Assembly: GCF_016907775.1 (NCBI RefSeq)
Contig: NZ_JAFBCO010000001.1
Span: forward strand, 682,001-746,000
DNA from: Pseudoglutamicibacter cumminsii
GTDB lineage: Bacteria; Actinomycetota; Actinomycetes; Actinomycetales; Micrococcaceae
DNA: 64,000 bases
Direction: 5' to 3'
In this document: positions 33,648 to 44,607 of the stretch, piece after piece
How positions within the stretch are numbered: the stretch's first letter is position 1
How the letters are laid out: each line of letters opens with the position of its first letter
Notes under the pieces: model-generated
What the model saw: only the letters and a program-made list of their open reading frames with translations
Told to the model about the DNA's origin: nothing
Database searches by the model: none
Made by a program: the position numbers and the translations under genes

Positions 33648-34562
33648 TTAGTTAGCGAAGAACTCGTTCGGGCTTACCGGCTTGCCGTTCTCGTCGTAGT
33701 TGTAGAAGCCCTTGCCGTCTGCGACTCCACTGAAGCCAGCATCGATCGCTTCCTTGAGTTTCTTGCCGAAACGCTGGCGAGTCTCGTCCTCAGACGTGCT
33801 TGCGATGTTCGAAGCCACGTGGAAACCAACCACGTCGTAGACCTCGAACGGGCCGCGAGCGAAGCCCGTACCGAGCTTCCACGCGTTATCGATGTCCTCA
33901 GGGGTGCCCACGCCGTTCATGTACAGGTCGCTACCTGCGTTGAGCCATGGGATCAGCAGTGAGTTCAGGAAATAACCAGGGGTTTCCTTCTTCACGTGAG
34001 CCGGAACCATGCCGGTCTCCTTGGCGTACGTCAGCGCCTTCTCAACGAAGGCCTGGTCCGTCTTCGGGGTCTCCATGACCTCCGCGAGGTTCTGCTTCCA
34101 GATCCGGTTCGCGTAGTGGATGGCGAGGAAGCGCTCCGGTGCGCCCGTCGAGTCAGCAAACAGTGACGGCAGCAACGACGACGTGTTGGTCGCCAACAGC
34201 GTCCGCTCATCAGCGAGCTTGCCGACCTTAGCCCAGGTTTCGCGCTTGAGGTCAAGGTTCTCCGGTACTGCCTCGATGATGATGTCGACGTCGGAAACCG
34301 CCTCTTCAAGGTCAGTTGTTGCCTTGATGCGCGCTACGGCTTCCTCAAAGTTCTCTTCCGTGAAGTCGGCCAGGTCCTCGCTGTAGCCCTTGCGCATCCA
34401 CGCCCAGCGGGCCGGGAGCTTGTCGATCGATTCCTGGAACGGGTCGTAAATGGTGACGTCTTTACCGTGATAGGCAGCCTGCATGGCGATCTGCGATCCC
34501 AGCACGCCTCCGCCCAGAACGGTAACGGTTGTGAATTCAGTTGCGTTGTTAGTTTCCGACAT
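33648..34562 (-). CDS. 3-hydroxyacyl-CoA dehydrogenase (3-hydroxybutyryl type)
   Basis: NAD-dependent dehydrogenase converting 3-hydroxyacyl-CoA to 3-ketoacyl-CoA. The N-terminal Rossmann motif is VLGGGVLGSQIA; the NTSSLL segment and the HYANRIWKQNLAEV region carry the catalytic His-Glu area. The C-terminal helical domain includes PGYFLNSLLIPWLNAG. Length (304 aa) is that of a single-function enzyme. It is monocistronic, with a divergent gene 200 bp away. It may serve fatty-acid or branched-chain amino-acid breakdown. Confidence 0.9.
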   Translation of the reverse strand: MSETNNATEFTTVTVLGGGVLGSQIAMQAAYHGKDVTIYDPFQESIDKLPARWAWMRKGYSEDLADFTEENFEEAVARIKATTDLEEAVSDVDIIIEAVPENLDLKRETWAKVGKLADERTLLATNTSSLLPSLFADSTGAPERFLAIHYANRIWKQNLAEVMETPKTDQAFVEKALTYAKETGMVPAHVKKETPGYFLNSLLIPWLNAGSDLYMNGVGTPEDIDNAWKLGTGFARGPFEVYDVVGFHVASNIASTSEDETRQRFGKKLKEAIDAGFSGVADGKGFYNYDENGKPVSPNEFFAN

Positions 34563-34761
34563 CTTCCGCTCCCCTCACAAGGACTAACTTTACACTTGTA
34601 ACATTACTCCTCTTGGCGCTTGAAACAAGGCATTCGCCCATCAGCGAAACCAGTCACGAGGCTCAATCTCCGCGGAATAAAGTCGGGCCCAAAACCGGTT
34701 AAACACCACGAGCTTGCCCCTTCCGCAAGCATCTACTTAAGGCCTCAACCGAAGGAGCATC

Positions 34762-35397
34762 ATGAGCACCACCGTTGATTTCTACTACGACCCCTCCTGC
34801 CCCTTCTGCTGGGTCACCAGCCGCTGGCTCGTCCGCGTCCAGGAAGACCGCGACATCGACATCACGTGGCGCCCGTTCTCACTAGCAATCAAGAACGATG
34901 AACTCGGCAACGGCACCGCAAACCACAACGGCCGCGGCCACGTCGCAGGCCACCGCGTGCTGCGCGTGATCGCCGCCGCCGAAAAGGCCGGGGCCGACGC
35001 CGGCGCCCTCTACACCGCTTTCGGCCGCGCCTACCACACACAGGACGGCGCGATGGATGATTCCCTCATCGCGACCGTACTGAAGGACCACAACCTCGAT
35101 GCGTCCCTCGCCGATGCCGCAGACGACGCTTCCTGGGACGCCCACCTCGAAACTGAACAGCAGGCAGCGCTCGATGCGGTCGGCAACGACGTCGGCGTGC
35201 CGATCATTCTCTTCACGAAGAACGGCGCGGAGCCGCAGGGCTACTTCGGTCCTGTCATCAACGCCTTGCCAAGCCGCGAGGAAGGCCTCGACCTATGGGA
35301 CGGCCTCGAGAAGCTCGCGCCAGTTCCTTCGTTCTACGAGCTCAAGCGCACCCGCCCAAAGGGCGGCCCAGACAAGACCGGGACCGAGAGCATCTAG
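34762..35397 (+). CDS. DsbA-family protein, mycothiol-dependent nitroreductase type (Rv2466c-like)
   Basis: Thioredoxin-fold protein of 211 aa. The active site is CPFC near the N-terminus (YYDPSCPFCWVTSRW). The whole layout, including AVGNDVGVPIILF (cis-Pro region), GYFGPV and the C-terminal FYELKRTRP, matches Rv2466c of M. tuberculosis, which uses mycothiol to reduce nitro compounds and protects against oxidative stress. This supports a mycothiol-using actinobacterial host. A GAAGGAG ribosome site precedes the ATG. It appears monocistronic. Confidence 0.88.
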   Translation: MSTTVDFYYDPSCPFCWVTSRWLVRVQEDRDIDITWRPFSLAIKNDELGNGTANHNGRGHVAGHRVLRVIAAAEKAGADAGALYTAFGRAYHTQDGAMDDSLIATVLKDHNLDASLADAADDASWDAHLETEQQAALDAVGNDVGVPIILFTKNGAEPQGYFGPVINALPSREEGLDLWDGLEKLAPVPSFYELKRTRPKGGPDKTGTESI

Positions 35398-35456
35398 CCG
35401 AGACGATCTAACCGGTCAGCAACCGGACATCTGAGCAGGCCCGGCGAACTTACCCC

Positions 35457-36908
35457 TTAGCGGAAGCTCGCCGCGGCCCGCTCAAAGTCTGGATACTCAA
35501 ACACAGGCCCCAGAATCTCGGCGGCATTCGTGCGGGCCTTCACGCCGGTCAGCAAAAGCTCCGGTTCGAAACCAGCCAATTCTCCGACGGCACGCATCAG
35601 GCCCGCAGGAACCCGAAGTTGCCAACCCTTACCCGAAGCGGAACCGAGCAATTGCAAGGCTTCCGAAAGCCTGATCGGCTCCGGCGCCGCCGCCACCACA
35701 ACGCGGTGCCTCAAAGCTTCGAAGCCACGTCCTTCGGCTGCCGCTTGCTCTTCCTGCATGAGCAACGCGTGCACAACAATCCGAGCCCAATCCTCCACGT
35801 GAATCCACGACAACCAAGAGTCCTCAGCTGGGTGAACCCTTGCCGCTGCAACAGTTTTGAGCCCTGCAAGCCCCGGCATCCCGGAACCTAAAACAGGTGC
35901 CGTCCGTACTACCACGGCGTTATCCGGTGCAGCGGCTTCCCATTCCTTCAGCAACGCCGCCATACCCGGAACTGATTCCGGCGCCCAATCCGGGGCTGTG
36001 TCCGCGGTGTAGTCCTCTGCGTTAGCATCCGTGGTCAATGCAAGGGCCGATGCGTGGATCCAGCCCGTCACACGCTTCGCCTTCCGCGCGGCCTGATTCA
36101 GCGCCCGAGCCGCCGTCACCCGTGCCACGCGCAGCTCCGCCAGCTTCTCCGCCGTTGCCTTCTTGAACATGCGCGGACCCACCATGTTCACAACCGAAAC
36201 ACCGGCAGGGTCTGCAAACAGTTCCGACCACTCCCCCTGGCTCACACCATCCCATTGACGCCGCGGGACCAAACCACCCGTACGCCGCTTACGGCTCAGA
36301 ACCACCACCCGGCGACCGCGCGCCATCAACGTGTGAGCAAGCCGGGCACCCAAGAAGCCCGTCCCGCCAGCGATCACAACCAGCGGCAAGGCCTGCGCCG
36401 CATCGCGCTCAGCTTCCTCAGCGAGCATCTCAAATAAACGCGCACCAACTTTTGACAGGTCACTGTCAAGGAGGCCGCCGAAAGCCGCACCGCCCGCGGC
36501 AGACCCCAGCGGTCCCTCCGCCTCAATCCGTCGCTCAACAATAGTCCCGCGGCCATCCGCCGAGTCAATCAGCGACCACTTCACCCGCGTAAAGCCACCA
36601 GGCTGATCCTGCTGCCACGCAAAGCGGAACCCCTCAACCACCTCAACAATCCGAGCCGGCGGCGCCGTCAACGCATGCACCGTCCCACGAGCGACAGCCC
36701 TCGGAACCACCATGATCCTCTGCCCCACAGCCAGGTCACCGGCTTCGCCCGCGGCCACATCAACCAACACCGTGCCGTCCTCAGCAACCGGAGTACACCG
36801 CTGAACCGCATCGTCCATCACTGGCCACACATCAGGGGTCATCAAGGCACCCCACACAGCCTCACGAGGGATAGCAACACGCACCTGCTGAACACGCTGA
36901 AAGCTCAT
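35457..36908 (-). CDS. SRPBCC domain fused to TIGR01777 NAD-dependent epimerase
   Basis: A 483-aa two-domain protein. Residues 1-165 form a polyketide-cyclase/SRPBCC-like domain, and residues about 172-480 an SDR epimerase of the SDR39U1/YfcH type with IAGGTGFLGARLA as the nucleotide motif. The C-terminal DUF1731 region includes PAGLMRAVGELAGFEPELLL. Such fusions are widespread but the substrate is unknown. A small ORF lies 51 bp upstream on the same strand and could share its transcript. Confidence 0.87.
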   Translation of the reverse strand: MSFQRVQQVRVAIPREAVWGALMTPDVWPVMDDAVQRCTPVAEDGTVLVDVAAGEAGDLAVGQRIMVVPRAVARGTVHALTAPPARIVEVVEGFRFAWQQDQPGGFTRVKWSLIDSADGRGTIVERRIEAEGPLGSAAGGAAFGGLLDSDLSKVGARLFEMLAEEAERDAAQALPLVVIAGGTGFLGARLAHTLMARGRRVVVLSRKRRTGGLVPRRQWDGVSQGEWSELFADPAGVSVVNMVGPRMFKKATAEKLAELRVARVTAARALNQAARKAKRVTGWIHASALALTTDANAEDYTADTAPDWAPESVPGMAALLKEWEAAAPDNAVVVRTAPVLGSGMPGLAGLKTVAAARVHPAEDSWLSWIHVEDWARIVVHALLMQEEQAAAEGRGFEALRHRVVVAAAPEPIRLSEALQLLGSASGKGWQLRVPAGLMRAVGELAGFEPELLLTGVKARTNAAEILGPVFEYPDFERAAASFR

Positions 36909-36959
36909 AAAACCAGCCTACCCACCAGCCGCCCGCCGGCTACCCACCAAACACACCCC

Positions 36960-37157
36960 TTAAACGGCGCGGCCGCGGCGGGGCACACCAGCCCACCGCA
37001 ACATGGTTGCAGACGGCTCAGCCGCCTCCTCAGCTACCTCACGAACCCGAGCAAGCAGATCCTTATCCATCCGGCGGTCCCCAACCGTCAACGTGCCCAG
37101 GTGCATCTGGTCCTCAAGGAACAACAACGTATCCTTCTCAAACTCAACATTTGGCAC
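36960..37157 (-). CDS. Small hypothetical protein, 65 aa
   Basis: Possible short gene from GTG 37157 to the stop at 36960, reading toward the SRPBCC-epimerase gene. The product (MPNVEFEKDTLLFLEDQMHL at the start) is acidic in the middle with a basic C-terminus and a predicted helix VREVAEEAAEPS. The ribosome site GGAAG is very close to the GTG. I recognise no family. Codon use is typical for the genome, which is the main support. Confidence 0.35.
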   Translation of the reverse strand: MPNVEFEKDTLLFLEDQMHLGTLTVGDRRMDKDLLARVREVAEEAAEPSATMLRWAGVPRRGRAV

Positions 37158-37170
37158 CTTCCACCTTCGG

Positions 37171-37189
37171 CTGCTACATCTTGTAGAGT
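37171..37189. promoter_or_regulatory. BlaI-type operator upstream of blaI-like gene
   Basis: Read toward the minus strand this is ACTCTACAAGATGTAGCAG, with the perfect palindrome CTACA-N3-TGTAG in the centre (37174-37186). The palindrome is of the TACA/TGTA kind bound by BlaI/MecI/CopY repressors. It overlaps a likely -10 (TACATC; TTGGCA at 37151 as -35) and lies 44 bp before the regulator start. An almost identical site is at 41011-41029. Confidence 0.82.
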
Positions 37190-37232
37190 TAGGCAAGTAA
37201 TGACAGGCAATAACAGGCAGGGAGGTGACCCC

Positions 37233-37607
37233 ATGACGCCCATTCGCGAACGCGGCCAGCTTGAACGCGAGGTGCTAGATCTTCTACGGGAGAACGCCTC
37301 ACCTATGAGCGCGCGCCAACTCCAGGACGCATTCGACGAGCCACAACCGGCCTACACGACCATCATGACGGTGCTCGCCCGCCTCGAAAAGAAGGGCCAA
37401 GTGACCCGCGGAGGTCCGTCTCCTCGCAAGACCACGTTCCAAGCCGTCCACAGCGACGAAGACGCCGCAAGCCACGGAATGCTCGCAGCACTTGGTCAGG
37501 CCAACGACCGCAAAGCGGCTTTGCTCGCTTTCGCAGGTAACCTCGACGCCGCAGATGTAGCCCTTCTCAATGAAGCCTTCAACTCTAAGAAGCGCCGCAA
37601 ATCCTGA
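37233..37607 (+). CDS. BlaI/MecI/CopY-family transcriptional repressor
   Basis: A 124-aa winged-helix repressor. The helix-turn-helix spans about residues 10-70 (LEREVLDLLRENASPMSARQ, then YTTIMTVLARLEKKG), and a short dimerisation tail follows. GGAGGTGA immediately precedes ATG 37233. In classical systems an M56 membrane protease inactivates this repressor; such a gene begins 12 bp downstream. The operator is in its own promoter and in that of the copC operon 3.8 kb away, so it may govern metal handling rather than beta-lactam resistance. No beta-lactamase is nearby. Confidence 0.9.
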   Translation: MTPIRERGQLEREVLDLLRENASPMSARQLQDAFDEPQPAYTTIMTVLARLEKKGQVTRGGPSPRKTTFQAVHSDEDAASHGMLAALGQANDRKAALLAFAGNLDAADVALLNEAFNSKKRRKS

Positions 37608-37619
37608 CATACTGTGCCT

Positions 37620-38390
37620 ATGCTCTGGTGGGTCCTCGCATGTTTCGGCGTCTCTACGCTCTTAGCTTTTGTAGCGCCCATCGTCCTCACCAAAGGACAT
37701 TGGCATGTGCGACGCCCGCGACTCGGTCTCGCATTGTGGTTCGGGGCGTTCTTCACAGGACTAGGCTTCACTGCACTCGGCTTGATCTTGAGTGCAACTG
37801 CGGCGGTGTCCACTCCCCCGGAAGAAACTGGGCTCGAATCGTTGGCCCTTTCGCTCCTCGCCTGGATCGGCCTGCTCGCCCTCGGCGCGGTCACGGCTTT
37901 GATTTACACGGCAAATGAGCCGCTCGTTGAGATCCAAAAGTCCACGGTTTCGCACCTTGAGTCCGCAAGCTACAGCCGCACACAGCATCGTGATTATGAG
38001 CTGATCCTCTTCCACGCCGATGAGCTGCTTGCGTGCGCTGTCCCCCTCAAACGCGCGACCGTCTTCGTTTCTTCGGGACTGCGCGAGGCGCTGAGTGATG
38101 CTGAGCTCGATGCGGTGATCGCCCACGAGCACGCCCACCTGACACAGCGACATGGGCTCGCATTGCGGGTCGCACATGTGAACTCTGTTGCCCTCGGCGC
38201 GTTTCGCGCTGGCCGCGAGCTACGGCGGGCTTCGCTTTTGCTGGTTGAATTAGCCGCCGACGACGCCGCAACTAAAGCCACAAGTTCCGCCGCGCTGGCA
38301 GGGGCCCTCACGACGATGGGCACGGAACTTGGTGACGCCGGCATGCTTGCGCGGGCGCACAGGTTACAGATGCAGGCGGCTGTCGCCTAG
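37620..38390 (+). CDS. M56/M48-type membrane metallopeptidase
   Basis: A 256-aa membrane protease with three N-terminal hydrophobic segments, a zinc site HEHAH and a downstream ELAAD that supplies the third ligand. It is shorter than BlaR1 because it lacks an extracellular sensor domain. Pairing with the BlaI gene upstream suggests that it cleaves the repressor when a signal is sensed. ATG 37620 is used; GTG 37614 is an alternative. It is convergent with the Dyp peroxidase gene. Confidence 0.88.
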   Translation: MLWWVLACFGVSTLLAFVAPIVLTKGHWHVRRPRLGLALWFGAFFTGLGFTALGLILSATAAVSTPPEETGLESLALSLLAWIGLLALGAVTALIYTANEPLVEIQKSTVSHLESASYSRTQHRDYELILFHADELLACAVPLKRATVFVSSGLREALSDAELDAVIAHEHAHLTQRHGLALRVAHVNSVALGAFRAGRELRRASLLLVELAADDAATKATSSAALAGALTTMGTELGDAGMLARAHRLQMQAAVA

Positions 38391-38417
38391 CGGCGCTTCC
38401 GGCCCGCCGCAGTCACG

Positions 38418-39680
38418 TTACGCGAAGAGAGTGTCCCCAATGAATCCGCCGTCCTTACAGCCTGGCGGGATCGCGAACACGGCGGACCCGATGTGCGTGA
38501 TCCATTCGTTGAGCAGGTCGAGCTCATCGAGCCGCTTCTGCAACGGTGCGTACTGCGTAACGGGGTTGTGCTGGAATGCCGTGAAGATGAGCCCCGAATC
38601 TGAAACTTCAGTCCCGCTGGGGTGCACGTCGTAGTTGTAGACGCGACGGAAGATCCGCTCGTGCGGATTGTCAGAGCGGGCGCGCCGGATGTGCGCGAAC
38701 TCGGCGATCACGGGGAAGCCAGCAGCGTTCTTCGCTTCGAAGTCCGGCTCGTCGTGTTCTTTATGGCCAGTCAGCGGAGCTCCGGAGGCCATACGGCGCC
38801 CCACCGAGGCTTCGCGGCCATCGCGGTCTAGCCGGTCCCACTTGTCGAGCATCATCTCGATGCGTCGGATCACGAGGCTCGTTCCGCCATCGAGCCAGGC
38901 AGGGTTCTTATCCGGGCCTTCCCACACGACTGACGCGAAGTCATCAGTTTCTGGCGCCATGTTGACGGTGCCGTCCAACTGGCCGAAAAGGTTGCGCTGC
39001 GTGTGGTTGTGCTTCTGAGATCCGTATGCGCGGCGGAAGCCCTGCTGAACCCACGCGACATCCATAAAGTGGCGTGAGTCTTTGAGCAGCATGCGAGTTG
39101 CGTGAGCGACCGTCACCGGATCGTCCGCAGCCACTTGAATCAGAAAGTCGCCACCGGTCCATTCCGGTTTGAGGGTATCCCGCTTGTACTTAGGCAGCGG
39201 CTTGAGCCAGTCCGGCATGGCTTTCGGGTCCGGATTGATCCGCTTGACCGTCTCGGAACCGAAGCCAAACGTCACAGTGAGCCGCGACGGATAAAACGCG
39301 AGCTCCGGCTCGGTGTCCGCCAACGCGCCAGTCCCCTGCGTGAGGCGTGCCGCATCGTCGGTGAGGATGTTGAGTAAACGGTAAAGGCCGTCGCGGTCCG
39401 TCTTTTTCTTGAGGGTGAGCCCCACAAGCGTCTGATGCGCCTGCGGGTACATCTCAACGCCTGCTTGGTGCTCGCCGTAGAACGGCAGCTTCTTGACGCC
39501 CTGAATGACGTCGGCCTCGGCGAGCGCTTCTTTCCTCGCTTGGTCTTCACGGTTGCTTGCAAACGCATCGACGCCGACAACGGCCGCCGCTCCCGCTACG
39601 GTTGCGGCTCCCCCGAAGAGCAATGAGCGACGCGATACGCCACCCCGACCTTTCTGGTCGTCTTGTTCCGCGCGGGTCAT
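38418..39680 (-). CDS. Dyp-type peroxidase, EfeB/deferrochelatase-like, Tat-exported
   Basis: Heme peroxidase of the DyP family. The N-terminus has a twin-arginine signal (VSRRSLLFGGAATVAG), so the folded protein is exported. The hallmark GxxDG is seen in FGQLDGTVN, and a C-terminal segment RIFRRVYNYD carries the proximal region. At 420 aa it fits EfeB, which can strip iron from heme or act as a peroxidase. It is the last gene after PCuAC and CopC proteins on the same strand, so it probably belongs to a copper/oxidative-stress operon. Confidence 0.93.
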   Translation of the reverse strand: MTRAEQDDQKGRGGVSRRSLLFGGAATVAGAAAVVGVDAFASNREDQARKEALAEADVIQGVKKLPFYGEHQAGVEMYPQAHQTLVGLTLKKKTDRDGLYRLLNILTDDAARLTQGTGALADTEPELAFYPSRLTVTFGFGSETVKRINPDPKAMPDWLKPLPKYKRDTLKPEWTGGDFLIQVAADDPVTVAHATRMLLKDSRHFMDVAWVQQGFRRAYGSQKHNHTQRNLFGQLDGTVNMAPETDDFASVVWEGPDKNPAWLDGGTSLVIRRIEMMLDKWDRLDRDGREASVGRRMASGAPLTGHKEHDEPDFEAKNAAGFPVIAEFAHIRRARSDNPHERIFRRVYNYDVHPSGTEVSDSGLIFTAFQHNPVTQYAPLQKRLDELDLLNEWITHIGSAVFAIPPGCKDGGFIGDTLFA

Positions 39681-39740
39681 TACGTGCCTTTCCTTTCTAT
39701 CGACGTCGATGCGTGTGCATACTGAGGCTGATTGCCTTAC

Positions 39741-40304
39741 TTAGTGATCGCTGTGGTCGTCACCGTGGTCATGGTCGCCGTGATCGCCGTGGTCCATATC
39801 GCCGTGGCCGTCCTCGTAGTTTTCGTTAGCGCCCGTGAATTCCTTGGCTGGGGCTTCGAAATCGAAGGTGTCGCCATCGGTGGTCTTGAGGGTGATCTTG
39901 ATGGTGTCGCCTGGCTTGATTTCCTTCTCAAGACCCATGAACATCAAGTGGTCAGCGCCTGGTTCAAGGGTGATGCTCTTGTGAGCGGGAACGACGAACC
40001 CGCCTTCCTTCTCCTGCATCTTCTTGGCGCCATCCGGGGTCTCGACAACCTCGTGCAGTTCGATCTTCTTCGCATACTCGCTGGTTGCGGATTCGATCGT
40101 GATGTCTTTATCGGTCTTGTTTTCGATGACACCGAATGCGGCGGTCATGCCCTCGGAAGCTGCTTTGACCCAGGTTTCGTTGGTCGTGAGTGCTTCCTGC
40201 GAGCTTTCCTGCTTGGTGTTTTCTTTCGTATCACCCGAGCATGCTGACAAACCAAGAACGGCAGCTGCGCTGAGTGCGATTGCGGCGGAAATACGGCGGT
40301 TCAT
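39741..40304 (-). CDS. PCu(A)C copper chaperone, lipoprotein
   Basis: Extracytoplasmic copper carrier. A lipoprotein signal ends in LSAC22. The PCuAC domain keeps the Met/His ligands in a pattern of HEVVETPDGAKKM followed by PGADHLMFMGL. A His/Asp-rich tail (HGDMDHGDHGDHDHGDDHSD) adds extra metal sites. Such proteins deliver Cu(I) to cytochrome oxidase or buffer copper. The gene lies between copC and the Dyp peroxidase, 28 bp after copC, consistent with an operon. Confidence 0.92.
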   Translation of the reverse strand: MNRRISAAIALSAAAVLGLSACSGDTKENTKQESSQEALTTNETWVKAASEGMTAAFGVIENKTDKDITIESATSEYAKKIELHEVVETPDGAKKMQEKEGGFVVPAHKSITLEPGADHLMFMGLEKEIKPGDTIKITLKTTDGDTFDFEAPAKEFTGANENYEDGHGDMDHGDHGDHDHGDDHSDH

Positions 40305-40331
40305 AGTGATCCTTTACGAAGAGAGGTTGCC

Positions 40332-40949
40332 TCAGTTGGTTTTCGTGCCACGGCTGGCGAAGTACCAGATGACAAGACCCACGATGATCACGCCAGCCCC
40401 TGCGGTCGCGATAACCCAGACAGGAACACCGGTTGCCTCGTTGGATTCGGCGCTGTCGGCGGCTTCAGCGGCACCGTCGTAGATGCTGCCGCTGTCAGCG
40501 TCCTTCCCTTCAAGGGCAGGAACCTTCGGAGCGTTCGTAACGTCACCTACAGAGAAGGGAATGGTTCCTGAGATGGGGTGCCCATCCTCAGAGACCACGC
40601 GCCAGCGGACTTCGTAGTTTCCGTCTGGCAGGTCTTCCGTCAAGGGCTGAGTGACCTTAAAGTCTTTCAACTCTGGGTCAAGACCCTCGGCATAGTTCTT
40701 CTGCTCCGCATCCACCACCATGATCATGGTGCCCAAGTCCATCGGGCGGCCAGAGAACTCGAGTGTGATGTTCCCTGGGGACTGATCGAGAGCGGCTTCG
40801 TTGGATGGCGTTGATTTGACCAAACGATCGTGAGCTTGCGCGGTCGATGCGCCAAAGACCGATGCGAAGAAGACCGATGCGATGACCAACAACAGCGCGA
40901 ACGCCGCAGCACTCAGTGCAGCAATAGGCCTCGGCAGTGTTCGTGTCAT
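40332..40949 (-). CDS. copC: CopC-domain copper resistance protein, membrane-anchored
   Basis: A secreted CopC domain with signal peptide (cleavage near AQA-HD, leaving the N-terminal His that binds Cu(II)) followed by a C-terminal transmembrane anchor (about residues 174-197) and a basic tail. Motifs AHDRLVKSTPSNEAAL and SEDGHPISGTIPF are typical. It is the first gene of the copper operon, and a BlaI-type operator is located 62 bp upstream. There is no fused CopD domain here. Confidence 0.9.
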   Translation of the reverse strand: MTRTLPRPIAALSAAAFALLLVIASVFFASVFGASTAQAHDRLVKSTPSNEAALDQSPGNITLEFSGRPMDLGTMIMVVDAEQKNYAEGLDPELKDFKVTQPLTEDLPDGNYEVRWRVVSEDGHPISGTIPFSVGDVTNAPKVPALEGKDADSGSIYDGAAEAADSAESNEATGVPVWVIATAGAGVIIVGLVIWYFASRGTKTN

Positions 40950-41010
40950 TACTTTGATCTCTCCCGGTAGCTTGACGAGTTTGGACGTTGTCGTAGTGGG
41001 TACGCGGATT

Positions 41011-41029
41011 ACTCTACAAGATGTAGTAG
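41011..41029. promoter_or_regulatory. BlaI-type operator upstream of copC operon
   Basis: ACTCTACAAGATGTAGTAG differs by one base from the site in front of the blaI-like gene, and has the same orientation relative to its target gene. The palindrome CTACA-N3-TGTAG is at 41014-41026. A TACATC -10-like hexamer overlaps it on the copC strand, as at the blaI site. This suggests a common repressor for both units. Confidence 0.82.
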
Positions 41030-41074
41030 ATAAATCCTATTGCGGAACGCTCAATCACAGCGCTAACCCACCCC

Positions 41075-41120
41075 TTTAAGTATGGACTGCGCCTCGAACG
41101 AGACGCAGTCCATACTTAAA
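41075..41120 (-). terminator. Terminator between thiC and copC operon
   Basis: A 21-bp stem with a single mismatch (41075-41095 with 41100-41120) and a 4-base loop. No T-run follows on the minus strand, but its position after thiC and before the copC promoter fits termination. Confidence 0.75.
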
Positions 41121-41126
41121 CGCCCC

Positions 41127-43160
<2,034 letters not shown>

Positions 43161-43326
43161 GATGCTCACCATTCGAACACACAACGCGGGCAGATGCCAA
43201 CACACATCACATTCATGCCAACACCCCGTCACCGCTTCACGCTTGTAAGATATAGCTCGTTATCCGGTCACCTAGTACTCGCCCTTACGTTGAGGGCGTT
43301 ATACGTTGACGTCTTGCAGGAGATCC

Positions 43327-44607
43327 GTGGAAAAGCAGCTTAAGAAGATCGCACGCAAAATTTTCAGGTCTAAAGCCTGGAAAGCAAGCAGCCAATGGCT
43401 CCGCGGAACCCGCCAATACAACATCGCCGCCAAAGAACACGCAGATTCCGCGGCGCCCGGCGCTCAAGTGCTCGCCTACTTCGGTGACACCCACGCCAAG
43501 CTCTACCAGTTGCAGCAGTGGATCCCGGTGCTCGAAGAGCTCAACGAAACCGTGCCTACCGCGATCTTCCTGCGCCGCCCATCGGCCATTGAAGCCGTCG
43601 AAGAGATCACGGACCTCCCGGTGGTCTACCGCGGAAGCTTCGACAACATGATCAGCTACTACGAAGAGCACAAGCCCAAGCTGTTCCTCTACGTCAACAA
43701 CGGCCGCTCAAACTTCCAGACCCTCAGCTACGCGCCAGCCGTGCACGTGCACATCAACCACGGCGAATCAGACAAGCTCTCGATGGTCTCCAACCAGGCC
43801 AAGGCATACGACGCCGTATTCACCGCGGGCCCAGCAGCTTTGCGCCGCCACCGCCGCGCGCTCATCGACTTCGACGAATCGAAGCTGATCTCTGTTGGCC
43901 GCCCACAGCTTGACCTCGACTACGAAGACGAGCTTCCAGCCAGCCAGTTGCGCACCATCATGTACGCGCCAACCTGGCAAGGCGAAAACGACAACAACAA
44001 CTACACCTCGATCGACTGCTACGGCCCACAGATCGTGGAAGCAGCCCTGGCTACCGAAGGCACGCGCCTCATCTACAAGCCGCACCCACGCGTGGCAGGG
44101 GCACGCCAGCCAGAGATGAAGGCCGGACACCAGAGGATCCTTGAGCTCATCGAAGCAGCGAACGCCGAAGGCGGCGAACATTTGATCCTCAAGGAAGGGA
44201 ACATCCTCGCGATGTTCTCCGACGTCGACCTCATGATCACCGACATCTCCAGCGTTGGCCTCGACTTCCTCTACCTCAAAGCAGACAGCCCGATGCTGCT
44301 GACCGACCGCCGCACCAACCGCAAACAGCTCACGGATGAATCACCGATCGCATCAGCTGTACCAGTGATCGATGCGGACACCGTGGATACATTGCCTACG
44401 ATGATCGCCGATGCACTCGCTAACGGCGGCGATAAAGACGCGCGAGCACAAGCACGTGCGCTGTACTTCGGCGATTACGGGGTTGGCGAGTCGCGCGTAG
44501 CGTTCATCGAAACCGTTCAGAAGCTCATCGCTGAGCGGGAAGAGAAACTAAAGCACTTCGATGTGCAGCCCACCGCAGCCGAAACAGCCGACGAACCCGA
44601 AAGCTAA
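43327..44607 (+). CDS. CDP-glycerol glycerophosphotransferase-like (TagB/TagF family)
   Basis: A 426-aa cytoplasmic or peripheral enzyme with the glycerophosphotransferase GT-B-like fold: HINHGESDK, YAPTWQGENDN, IYKPHPR and SDVDLMITDISSVGLDFLY. Family members add glycerol phosphate units to cell-wall teichoic acid-type polymers. The N-terminus is basic and amphipathic and may touch the membrane. GTG 43327 follows AGGAG by five bases. It stands alone between the thiC leader and a convergent gene. The polymer and donor are inferred, not shown. Confidence 0.85.
   Translation: MEKQLKKIARKIFRSKAWKASSQWLRGTRQYNIAAKEHADSAAPGAQVLAYFGDTHAKLYQLQQWIPVLEELNETVPTAIFLRRPSAIEAVEEITDLPVVYRGSFDNMISYYEEHKPKLFLYVNNGRSNFQTLSYAPAVHVHINHGESDKLSMVSNQAKAYDAVFTAGPAALRRHRRALIDFDESKLISVGRPQLDLDYEDELPASQLRTIMYAPTWQGENDNNNYTSIDCYGPQIVEAALATEGTRLIYKPHPRVAGARQPEMKAGHQRILELIEAANAEGGEHLILKEGNILAMFSDVDLMITDISSVGLDFLYLKADSPMLLTDRRTNRKQLTDESPIASAVPVIDADTVDTLPTMIADALANGGDKDARAQARALYFGDYGVGESRVAFIETVQKLIAEREEKLKHFDVQPTAAETADEPES

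Noticed and set aside
37233-38390. BlaI/M56 pair taken as a beta-lactam resistance system
   Set aside because: No beta-lactamase or PBP2a-type gene is adjacent and the M56 protein lacks the sensor domain; the matching operator points to the copC operon.
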